A stretch of 64,000 bases of DNA from positions 186,001 to 250,000 of the forward strand of contig JBJKSB010000041.1 of NCBI GenBank assembly GCA_046704385.1, given 5' to 3'. Both the position numbers and the translations under genes were made by a program. The notes under the pieces were generated by a model that was not told where the DNA came from, did no database searches, and saw only the letters and a list, made by a program, of their open reading frames with translations. Below, in pieces: positions 45,019 through 51,638 of this stretch. The DNA comes from GH45 sp046704385 (GTDB lineage Bacteria > Bacteroidota > Bacteroidia > Bacteroidales > SZUA-534). Each line of letters starts with the position of its first letter. Positions within the stretch are counted from its first letter, which is position 1.

Positions 45019-45085
45019 GACTCCCGAGGAGTCATATATTTATAGAAATCATGATTTCTATAAACCTGCGACCCAACCGGGGTCG
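45019..45085. repeat. Triple-palindrome element upstream of upxY
   Basis: Three palindromes stand in a row: GACTCC-CGA-GGAGTC (45019-45033); a perfect 26-base palindrome with centre ATCATGAT (45039-45064); and CGACCC/GGGTCG with a five-base loop (45069-45085). The GACTCC core recurs at 39885-39899. The element lies about 180 bases upstream of upxY in the 516-base gldA-upxY gap, which contains no gene. Confidence 0.6.
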
Positions 45086-45229
45086 AATCCGGGGTAACTA
45101 CACCGGTTATAAAGAAAACGAAACGGCATCGATCCATAATCCCGGAAAAAGATAAGTGATTTATTGTGGTTAAACCCAAGACTCGCAAATTTTTGCCGCA
45201 TTAATTAACTAAAACCGCCTGCTAAGTAT

Positions 45230-45237
45230 TACTTTTG
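45230..45237 (+). promoter_or_regulatory. Candidate -7 element for upxY
   Basis: TACTTTTG matches TAnnTTTG 28 bases before the upxY ATG. No TTG at 19 bases upstream is visible, so this is weak. Confidence 0.4.
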
Positions 45238-45264
45238 ACAGACCGAAACTTTTGAAAAAGCCAC

Positions 45265-45762
45265 ATGAAAGAAAGAAACTGGTTTGCCGTGTATACAAAA
45301 TCGCGCTACGAAAAAAAAGTGGAGATTGAATTAACAGAACAAGGTTATATTGCTTACCTACCATTAATAAAAACGCTGCGCCAATGGAGCGACAGGAAAA
45401 AGATGGTTGAGGTACCGTTGATTTCATCCTATGTTTTTGTCAACGTTACATTAAAGGAATCGTTAGAGATAATGGATATCGCAGGTGTTGTGGGCTATGT
45501 AAAATTTGAAGGAAAACCAGCCCGAATCCGCGATTCACACATTGAAACTTTACGCAAAGCCATTGAGGGCGATATGTCTATCGAAATAAGCCATGAAGAG
45601 ATAAAACCCGGGCAAAAGGTTCGTATTATTAATGGCCCGCTAAAAGGTAGTGAAGGGGAATATTTTGAAACAAAACGCAAACACAACTTTATCATTAATA
45701 TGAGTAATATTGGTTTTTCGCTAAAAGTGGAGGTGAATGCCGGCGATGTGATTTTGTTGTAG
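45265..45762 (+). CDS. upxY: UpxY-family transcription antiterminator (NusG/RfaH-like)
   Basis: The 165 residues have an N-terminal NGN domain (NWFAVYTKSRYEKKVEIELTEQGYIAYLPLI) and a C-terminal KOW domain (IKPGQKVRIINGPLKGSEGEYFE). UpxY/LoaP-type specialised NusG paralogues ride on RNA polymerase and allow full-length transcription of long capsule or exopolysaccharide operons. That fits the large polysaccharide locus from 48.4 kb, although a nuclease/toxin module now separates regulator from operon. No JUMPstart-like element is recognised. Confidence 0.87.
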   Translation: MKERNWFAVYTKSRYEKKVEIELTEQGYIAYLPLIKTLRQWSDRKKMVEVPLISSYVFVNVTLKESLEIMDIAGVVGYVKFEGKPARIRDSHIETLRKAIEGDMSIEISHEEIKPGQKVRIINGPLKGSEGEYFETKRKHNFIINMSNIGFSLKVEVNAGDVILL

Positions 45763-45832
45763 GGTTGCTTCGGCTCATTTCGACTGCGCTCAATAGCCAG
45801 CTCAGCAACCTGTTACTGAAGCCGAAGTAACC
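45763..45832. repeat. REP-like element, left copy
   Basis: GGTTGCTTCGGC (45763-45774) pairs with GCCGAAGTAACC (45821-45832) with one mismatch; GGTTGCT also pairs with AGCAACC at 45804-45810. The complementary strand contains GTTGCTGAGCTG and TTGAGCG, shared with the right copy at 47736-47800, which is in opposite orientation. It begins right at the upxY stop codon. Confidence 0.55.
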
Positions 45833-45880
45833 GAATAAAGAAAGCCGAATGATGAACGTTGAATTTCGAAGGCTGAAGGA

Positions 45881-45945
45881 AAGATGCAAGAATCAAGACA
45901 AAAGACCGGAGCGTGCCGACTAAAGACAATAGAATTCTATATGCA
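45881..45945. repeat. AAGACTCAAGA-type degenerate tract
   Basis: Purine-rich tract of repeated AAGA/CAAGA words (for example AGAATCAAGACAAAAGACC and AAAGACAATAGAA). Related tracts lie at 35279-35305, 40890-40968 and 47693-47737; AGAATCAAGACA is shared with 40909 and AAGACAATAGA with 35291. Non-coding, function unknown. Confidence 0.5.
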
Positions 45946-46044
45946 AGATTGTTTACTTATTACAAAACATCGACTTTCACTTCAAGCTTTTTGTGCTTTT
46001 CGCGTTTTTTGTAGTTTAAAATTGTTAAATAACCAATATTGTTA

Positions 46045-46686
46045 ATGATGCATATAACCATTGACCACCGGGAAAACTGCAATGAGGCCGTTGCATATCT
46101 TAAAATTGCTAATATTGACTATAGCATTGAACAACTAAAGTTTGGTGACTATATATTAAATCACCGGATTGTATTTGAACGTAAAACACTGACTGATTTT
46201 ATACAATCAATAAAAGATGGCCGCTTATTCAGACAGGTATACCAACGACTAAATCTTGATAACCCGTATATAATCATACTTGAAGGCAATACCAGTTCTG
46301 TTCAAGGATCAAAAATGTCACGCGAATCCATACAAGGGGCGATGGTTCACCTGGCTGTATTTATGGGAATCCCCATATTGCGGTCAAAAAATTATACAGA
46401 AACGCTAAAGCTTATGATCATGGCCGGGAAACAAGAACTCAGATATGACGCGGTTAACAAGAAACAGGTTTACCTGCGACAGCCCAAAAGCCTGAAGACT
46501 ATAGCAAAAATTCAAAAGATTAGATTACTTCAAAGTTTACCAGGAATTGGAAAAACCAGGGCAATAGATATGTTAACAGAATTTGGCAGCATAAAAAATG
46601 TATTGTCAGCTTCAGAAAAAGACCTGTGCAAAGTACCGGGTATTGGAAAAAAGACCGCCTTTGAAATCAGGAAGATTCTGGATTAA
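46045..46686 (+). CDS. ERCC4/XPF-type nuclease with helix-hairpin-helix domain
   Basis: About 213 residues from the preferred ATG at 46045 (TTG at 46039 is in frame). The N-terminal ERCC4 domain has ITIDHRE, LKFGDYILNHRIVFERKTLTDFIQSI, where GDY, ERK and the following Asp are the XPF-type active site, and IIILEGN. The C-terminal tandem HhH motif reads LQSLPGIGKTRAIDML and LCKVPGIGKKTAFEI. This is the layout of short archaeal XPF: a structure-specific endonuclease for branched DNA. Stand-alone bacterial copies are uncommon. It sits ahead of a toxin-antitoxin pair, between inverted repeats. Confidence 0.85.
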   Translation: MMHITIDHRENCNEAVAYLKIANIDYSIEQLKFGDYILNHRIVFERKTLTDFIQSIKDGRLFRQVYQRLNLDNPYIIILEGNTSSVQGSKMSRESIQGAMVHLAVFMGIPILRSKNYTETLKLMIMAGKQELRYDAVNKKQVYLRQPKSLKTIAKIQKIRLLQSLPGIGKTRAIDMLTEFGSIKNVLSASEKDLCKVPGIGKKTAFEIRKILD

Positions 46687-46721
46687 GTTCAATTTCCTTT
46701 TTATCGCCAAAAGCTTCGCAA

Positions 46722-46738
46722 TAAATTTGCTATTTTTG
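46722..46738 (+). promoter_or_regulatory. Tandem -7 elements before the DUF6922/AbiEii pair
   Basis: TAAATTTG (46722-46729) and TATTTTTG (46731-46738) both match TAnnTTTG, 24 to 40 bases before the ATG at 46762. The pair thus probably has its own promoter, separate from the nuclease gene. Confidence 0.45.
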
Positions 46739-46761
46739 TTAGTGGTTAAATATTTGATTAT

Positions 46762-47058
46762 ATGAATGAGCATACACCCGAAATAAAGTCATTTATAAAT
46801 GAGCATGCGAATCTTTTTTGGTATATCCCTAATAATAAAAAAGAAGAAATAAGTAATGAAGTGCTTGTTGAAACCATTTTAAACTATGGAGATAAAGAAG
46901 CAGTTATAAAACTGTTTCATTTATTAGGGATAAATAATGTGGCAGAATTATTTTATAATTCAATAAATCGTAGTTCGCGACGCAAAGGGAATTACCAGGA
47001 AATTACGATCAATTATTTTACAAAGGTTTTTAATAAATATGCATACCGAGATTTTTAA
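46762..47058 (+). CDS. DUF6922-like small protein (probable antitoxin partner)
   Basis: A 98-residue helical protein with NLFWYIPNNKKEEISNEVLVETILNYGDKEAVIKLFHLLG, which resembles DUF6922 proteins that precede AbiEii-like nucleotidyltransferases. Its end overlaps the next gene by 20 bases, so translation is coupled. By analogy with AbiE-type systems it is the antitoxin or regulator, but it lacks the larger winged-helix layout of AbiEi. Confidence 0.62.
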   Translation: MNEHTPEIKSFINEHANLFWYIPNNKKEEISNEVLVETILNYGDKEAVIKLFHLLGINNVAELFYNSINRSSRRKGNYQEITINYFTKVFNKYAYRDF

Positions 47059-47653
47059 TCATCAGCAAATTGATTTATTGCCGCATTTGAAAATGTTTAG
47101 CCGGTCATTTTATCTGGTTGGTGGTACAGCTATTGCTTTGCATATTGGACACCGGCGATCAATCGACTTTGATTTATTCACTGGCGCAAAACTTAACAAA
47201 TTAAAAATCAAGTCAAAACTTTCTTCATTGCCTTACCAACAAATACCAGTTTTTGAAGATTATGATCAATTGCACTTGATGATTAACAGTGTAAAAATTA
47301 TGTTCTTTAGTTATCCATATCCGATCGAACATAACGTAATAATCCCGTCATTTATTTCTATGCCAAACTTATTATCGCTTGCGGCAATGAAAGCATTTGC
47401 CTTAAGCCGAAGGGCGAAATGGAAAGATTATGTTGATTTATACTTTATCATTAAGTCGCATTATTCTATTGAAGAAATAGCAATTGAAACGACTAAAATT
47501 TTCGGTCAATTATTTTCAGAAAAGTTATTTCGCGAGCAATTGGCTTTTCACAAAGATATTGATTATACCGAACCTGTTGAATTTTTAGGGCAGCTTGTTC
47601 CCGATGATGAAATAAAAGATTTTCTTATTGATAAGGCGACAGATTTGTTATAG
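47039..47653 (+). CDS. AbiEii/AbiGii-like nucleotidyltransferase (toxin)
   Basis: The 204 residues have the nucleotidyltransferase motif FYLVGGTAIALHIGHRRSIDFDLFTG (GG, then R-x-S-x-D-x-D) and the C-terminal KAFALSRRAKWKDYVDLYFIIK, with the conserved (R/K)-x-K-D-x-x-D-L of this family. AbiEii proteins modify tRNA or other targets with nucleotides and give abortive phage resistance; the small upstream protein would be the antidote. Together with the ERCC4 nuclease gene this makes a compact defence-like module. Confidence 0.82.
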   Translation: MHTEIFNHQQIDLLPHLKMFSRSFYLVGGTAIALHIGHRRSIDFDLFTGAKLNKLKIKSKLSSLPYQQIPVFEDYDQLHLMINSVKIMFFSYPYPIEHNVIIPSFISMPNLLSLAAMKAFALSRRAKWKDYVDLYFIIKSHYSIEEIAIETTKIFGQLFSEKLFREQLAFHKDIDYTEPVEFLGQLVPDDEIKDFLIDKATDLL

Positions 47654-47692
47654 GGATTGCTGAATAAAGACAGGTTCATTTGCTCATTTGAA

Positions 47693-47800
47693 GAGTAAGA
47701 GTATCAAGGCTCAAGTATTAAGATTTAAGACTCAGGACCTGTTGCTGAGCTGTTATTTGAGCGGCATTTCGGCTTTACTTCAACTCCGCTCAGTAACCGG
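47693..47800. repeat. AAGACTCAAGA tract plus REP-like element, right copy
   Basis: The tract (47693-47737: AAGAG, CAAGG, CTCAAG, TTTAAGACTCAGG) leads into a REP-like palindrome in which GTTGCTGAGC (47741-47750) pairs with GCTCAGTAAC (47788-47797) with one mismatch. The pair tract-then-REP mirrors REP-then-tract at 45763-45945, in inverted order and orientation. Confidence 0.5.
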
Positions 47801-47890
47801 GAGAGAGGGCAGGACACTACAAAACAGAAAAGCTTCAAGCCAAAACCATTAAGTTTTAACAAAAATAAACAAATTAGCACCGGCCTTCTC

Positions 47891-47997
47891 GGGGCTGTAT
47901 CAATACTCATTTTTATGGTTGATCTATTCATCCCTATTCGAGAACGAATTCAAATATTAAATTCTCAAAGGGATAAAATGAGTATTGATACAGCCCC
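47891..47997. repeat. Long inverted repeat (23-bp perfect arms)
   Basis: Left arm 47891-47913 starts GGGGCTGTATCAATAC; right arm 47975-47997 is its exact reverse complement, with a 61-base interior containing a smaller GAATT...AATTC hairpin. The whole 107-base unit could be a MITE or a remnant of an insertion sequence. No transposase gene is nearby. Confidence 0.7.
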
Positions 47998-48033
47998 GCT
48001 AGGAGGGATATACTAAAAAACAACTGCCTACTC

Positions 48034-48152
48034 AAGCCTGCTGCCTGCCTGCTGTGGACTGAATGCTGCCGACTGTAGACTGAAAACTGAAGACTGCCGA
48101 AGAACTGAGGACTGAATACTGCCGACTCTGAAGACTGAGGACTGAAAAACTC
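48034..48152. repeat. Degenerate GACTGA/CTGCCGACT repeat tract
   Basis: GGACTGAATGCTGCCGACT and GGACTGAATACTGCCGACT are separated by about 55 bases, each followed by AGACTGA or GAAGACTGAGGACTGA words. Low-complexity, non-coding, irregular spacing, so not a CRISPR array. Confidence 0.6.
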
Positions 48153-48158
48153 CAAACT

Positions 48159-48227
48159 CTTTTACCAACCCCCCCCACTATTAGACTAAATTATATGGAC
48201 TTCTTAAAAAAAACGGGGTTCTTTGCA
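48159..48227 (+). promoter_or_regulatory. Duplicated promoter-like module, copy 1
   Basis: CTTTTACCAACC at 48159-48170 and CTTTGCA at 48221-48227 are 62 bases apart. The same two words, 61 bases apart, occur at 49147-49214 before the dehydrogenase gene, with similar ACTATTxGAC sequence between them. CTTTGCA is a plausible -7 region. Likely promoter of the first polysaccharide transcript. Confidence 0.55.
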
Positions 48228-48301
48228 CAGTCTAGACGTTTACACCAAAGTATCGTGGATCTTAGTGGGGAAAGGAGACTTTTAAGTTAGGAGGTGAAAC
48301 T

Positions 48302-48331
48302 ATGAGAAGAGACAGGTGTATGTTATTATGA
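48302..48331 (+). CDS. Nine-codon leader ORF behind a strong Shine-Dalgarno sequence
   Basis: AGGAGGTG (48289-48296) precedes an ATG by five bases; the frame reads MRRDRCMLL and stops at 48329-48331. It lies 83 bases before the first polysaccharide gene. So strong a Shine-Dalgarno sequence is unusual in Bacteroidota, where most genes lack one. It could be a leader peptide that gates transcription, or chance. Confidence 0.35.
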   Translation: MRRDRCMLL

Positions 48332-48414
48332 AAACCTTAATAAAGAGCAGATTACAAACTTGAAATATTTAATTGCACACTAAATATATCCGGAATGAAC
48401 AAAATTAAATTGGT

Positions 48415-48954
48415 ATGAATGACATTATCAAAGCAGATTTGTTTCGTTATGGAGGATTAACGAAAATTTCAAAAGGAAAAAGAATACCAGGGTTTCGATA
48501 TATGTTTTATTTGCGCAAAGCATCAAAACATAAAAAATATTCTTTGCCAGGAATTTATTATAGACTTAAAGTTCGAAGTCTTAGTCACAAATATGGTTTT
48601 CAGATTCCTGTTTCCACATCAATTGGAGAAGATTTTTATATTGGACACTTTGGAACAATAGTAATAAATGGGAAAGCTAAATTAGGAAAGAATTGTAATA
48701 TTGCACATTCAACGACTATTGGTCAAGCAAATAGAGGAAGACTTAAAGGTTATCCAACAATCGGGAACAAGGTGTGGATTGGAACAGGCTCTGTAATAGT
48801 TGGAAACATAATTATTGGAAATAATGTATTGATAGCGCCCAATTCTTTTGTAAATATTGACGTACCTGACAATTCATTGGTTATAGGGAACCCTGCAAAA
48901 GTAATAACAAAAGAAAACCCGACCGAAGGATATATAAATTATATTTTTAGATAA
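48415..48954 (+). CDS. Serine-acetyltransferase-like hexapeptide acyltransferase
   Basis: The 179 residues have a short helical N-terminus and a left-handed beta-helix (about 65-165) with hexapeptide repeats GEDFYIGHFGTIVINGKAKLG, CNIAHSTTIGQ and PTIGNKVWIGTGSVIVGNIIIGNNVLIAPNSFV, ending VIGNPAKVI. The fold matches CysE-like transferases found in polysaccharide loci, which acetylate sugars rather than serine. The His in CNIAHSTTIG is the likely catalytic base. First structural gene of the locus; 323 bases with a promoter-like module separate it from the dehydrogenase. Confidence 0.8.
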   Translation: MNDIIKADLFRYGGLTKISKGKRIPGFRYMFYLRKASKHKKYSLPGIYYRLKVRSLSHKYGFQIPVSTSIGEDFYIGHFGTIVINGKAKLGKNCNIAHSTTIGQANRGRLKGYPTIGNKVWIGTGSVIVGNIIIGNNVLIAPNSFVNIDVPDNSLVIGNPAKVITKENPTEGYINYIFR

Positions 48955-49146
48955 AATTCAATATTTAAATTTCGGATTATGAGTTTAGTAAAAGTGATAA
49001 AAATTGAGATCATTGGATTTTGAATGATATGATTTTAAAAATAATGATCTTTTAATTATTTCTGTGGTGTTATCTGAGTGAAAAGATTTAGGTGATTTAA
49101 ATTGTCAGAATTGCTGACTTCAAATACAATATTTCTTCTCTAAATT

Positions 49147-49214
49147 CTTTTACCAACCCTCTGCAACTATTGACAAAATGTATTAACATATCAAAGAAAT
49201 ACAGTTACTTTGCA
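49147..49214 (+). promoter_or_regulatory. Duplicated promoter-like module, copy 2
   Basis: CTTTTACCAACC (49147-49158) and CTTTGCA (49208-49214), 61 bases apart, repeat the arrangement at 48159-48227. TTACTTTGC is close to the -7 consensus. The module lies 64 bases before the dehydrogenase ATG. The rest of the gap (48955-49146) is AT-rich with nothing recognisable. Confidence 0.55.
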
Positions 49215-49277
49215 GCTTTAAGAATAATTAATAGATAAATCTGGCACTCGGGTTGTAATTGAATAATTAAATAAAAT

Positions 49278-50570
49278 ATGTCAGAAATAAAAATTGCAAT
49301 TATAGGATTGGGCTATGTGGGGTTACCTTTAGCCGTTGAATTTGCTAAGAAATATCCGGTTATAGGATTTGATATAAACCTGAAGAGAGTAAACGAACTT
49401 AATAAAGGACATGACACAACCTTGGAGATTGAAGACACTAATTTACAAAGTGTCCTGACACAAAAGAATCCAGTTAATGAAAAAAACAACGGATTGTTTT
49501 TAACTTCTGAAAAGGCAGAAATTCAGGAATGCAATTATTTTATTGTTACCGTACCTACACCTACAGATAAATTTAACCGACCGGTTCTAACCCCATTAAT
49601 TAAAGCATCTGAAACGGTGGGTTCTGTAATTAAAAAAGATGATATTGTTATATATGAATCAACAGTTTACCCCGGGGCTACAGAAGAAGATTGTATACCG
49701 ATAATTGAAAAGGTATCCGGACTAATTTTTAATAAAGACTTTTTTGCCGGGTATTCACCGGAAAGAATTAATCCCGGAGACAAAGAACATACTGTAACTA
49801 AAATTAAAAAAGTAACTTCGGGTTCAACCCCTGAAACCGCAGAAAAGGTAAACGAATTATATAAAAGCATTATAGTTGCTGGGACACATTTGGCTCCAAC
49901 AATTAAAGTTGCCGAAGCCGCCAAAGTAATTGAAAATTCCCAACGTGATTTAAATATTGCTTTTGTAAACGAGCTCTCTAAAATCTTTAATAATCTGGGT
50001 ATTGATACCAACGATATACTGGAAGCCGCCGCAACCAAATGGAACTTTCTGCCTTTTAAACCCGGTTTAGTGGGAGGCCATTGTATAGGGGTTGACCCAT
50101 ATTACCTGGCACAAAAAGCCCAGGAGATTGGTTACAATCCTGAAATTATTTTAGCCGGGCGCCGTATGAACGATGGTATGGGACAATGGGTGGCTTCACA
50201 AATCATCAAATTAATGATTAAAAAAGGCCATACCATACTGGATAGTAAAGTATTGGTTTTGGGTATTACCTTTAAAGAAAACTGCCCCGATATTCGAAAC
50301 ACAAAGGCTATTGATGTAATTAACGAATTAAAAACATACGGCTGTAAGGTGGATGTTTACGACCCCTGGGCAGATAAAACCGAGGTAAATGAGGAATATA
50401 ATTTAACTTTGGCTGAAAATATAAAAGGTAAATATGAATCTATTGTTTTGGCTGTGGCTCATAATGAATTCAGGAAACTCAACATTTCTACTCTAAAAAG
50501 TAAAACCCAGGCTGTTGTTTTTGATCTAAAAGGAATTTGGGAAAGGAATAGTGTTGATGGAAGGTTATAA
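49278..50570 (+). CDS. tviB: UDP-N-acetylhexosamine 6-dehydrogenase (TviB/WbpO-like)
   Basis: Oxidises UDP-GlcNAc or UDP-GalNAc to the uronic acid. The 430 residues show the Rossmann opening IAIIGLGYVGLPLAVEFAKK, STVYPGATEEDCIPIIE, GYSPERINPGDKEHT, the conserved KVAEAAKVIENSQRDLNIAFVNELS, the catalytic Cys in GLVGGHCIGVDPYYLA and the C-terminal VLGITFKENCPDIRNTK. These are TviB-type features rather than UDP-glucose dehydrogenase features. With the WbpP/TviC-like epimerase 1.1 kb downstream it should supply UDP-GlcNAcA or UDP-GalNAcA. Confidence 0.88.
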   Translation: MSEIKIAIIGLGYVGLPLAVEFAKKYPVIGFDINLKRVNELNKGHDTTLEIEDTNLQSVLTQKNPVNEKNNGLFLTSEKAEIQECNYFIVTVPTPTDKFNRPVLTPLIKASETVGSVIKKDDIVIYESTVYPGATEEDCIPIIEKVSGLIFNKDFFAGYSPERINPGDKEHTVTKIKKVTSGSTPETAEKVNELYKSIIVAGTHLAPTIKVAEAAKVIENSQRDLNIAFVNELSKIFNNLGIDTNDILEAAATKWNFLPFKPGLVGGHCIGVDPYYLAQKAQEIGYNPEIILAGRRMNDGMGQWVASQIIKLMIKKGHTILDSKVLVLGITFKENCPDIRNTKAIDVINELKTYGCKVDVYDPWADKTEVNEEYNLTLAENIKGKYESIVLAVAHNEFRKLNISTLKSKTQAVVFDLKGIWERNSVDGRL

Positions 50571-50669
50571 TAATTACTTTTAAACATGTTATTTTCGGGA
50601 TTTTGAAAAATTATTGCTAAAGAAGAGGCGATTTAGAGTTGCATTAAAAGCAATACCAAAAGAAGCAAG

Positions 50670-51557
50670 ATGAAAAATTATAAGCGATTACAAAACCCTA
50701 TCATATTTATAGGAACTGGAAGATCCGGTACTACTATAATTTCTGAAATTATCAGTAGACATAAGGATTTGGCATATGTAAGTAATTATAATCAGAGATA
50801 TCCTAAAAGCCGATATATCAATTTGGTTAGGTTGTTATTTGACAATCCGTTTTACAAAACCGATGGGCAAAAAAAGCAATTAAATAAAGTATCATTAATA
50901 AACAGGTTCCTTTTTAAACCAAATGAGGCCTACAATATGTGGGATTACTTAACTGGTAATGATATTGATTTTTCAAGAGATTTTTTGATTCATAATTCAA
51001 TAAGCGATGAAAGGATAGATTTTATCCGCAATTATTTTGATTCAATGGTTAAATTTCAAAATAAAAAAAGATTGGTTTTCAAAATAACCGGTCCATCAAG
51101 AATTACTTTTTTATCAAAAATTTTTCCTGATGCGGTTTTTATTAACCTTAAAAGAAATTATATTCCGACAATTAGTTCTTTTTTGAATGTTGATTTTTGG
51201 AAAACCAGGGGTATTGATAAATTATGGTGGTTCGGCGTTTATAATAAGAAAGAAGAAGAATGGATATTAAAAAATGCAGGAAATGGAGCCTTAGTTACAG
51301 CATTTCAGTTGAAAAAAATCAATGAGATAACGGAACTCGAAGTAAAAGAAATGCAGCCGAAGTATCTGGAAGTTCATTACGAAGACTTTGTTGAAAATCC
51401 ATTTAAAATAATCAAACGTATCATAGAATTTGCTACTCTTGCCCCATTCAATATTAACAGGTTTCTCAAAAAAGTGAAAATCTATAATAGAAATAAAAAG
51501 GATACTGATTATTTTAATGAGGCAGAATTAAAAGAATTAAATAAAATATTAGGCTGA
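50670..51557 (+). CDS. Sulfotransferase-family protein (first of two)
   Basis: The 295 residues start with PIIFIGTGRSGTTIISEIISRH, the 5'-PSB loop that binds the phosphosulfate of PAPS; FINLKRNYIPTISSFLNV matches the 3'-phosphate-binding R...S motif. It probably transfers sulfate to the polysaccharide or its lipid-linked repeat. It lies between dehydrogenase and epimerase. PAPS synthesis genes are not in the window. A different phosphate-binding role cannot be excluded. Confidence 0.75.
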   Translation: MKNYKRLQNPIIFIGTGRSGTTIISEIISRHKDLAYVSNYNQRYPKSRYINLVRLLFDNPFYKTDGQKKQLNKVSLINRFLFKPNEAYNMWDYLTGNDIDFSRDFLIHNSISDERIDFIRNYFDSMVKFQNKKRLVFKITGPSRITFLSKIFPDAVFINLKRNYIPTISSFLNVDFWKTRGIDKLWWFGVYNKKEEEWILKNAGNGALVTAFQLKKINEITELEVKEMQPKYLEVHYEDFVENPFKIIKRIIEFATLAPFNINRFLKKVKIYNRNKKDTDYFNEAELKELNKILG

Positions 51558-51638
51558 AGACTTGATACAGCAAGTACAAAACAACAATTTGCGCGGTCAT
51601 ATTAAGTTAGCAGGAAAAGCAAAAAAGATTATTTAATA

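Noticed and set aside
45086..45264. JUMPstart/ops-type antitermination site before upxY
   Set aside because: No GGCGGTAGC-like sequence is found in this gap or in the 48.2-48.4 kb leader.
47891..47997. Ends of a complete insertion sequence
   Set aside because: Only 61 bases lie between the arms and no transposase frame is present nearby.
48034..48152. Possible CRISPR array in the GACTGA/CTGCCGACT repeats
   Set aside because: Repeat words vary in length and spacing, spacers are absent and no cas gene is in the window.
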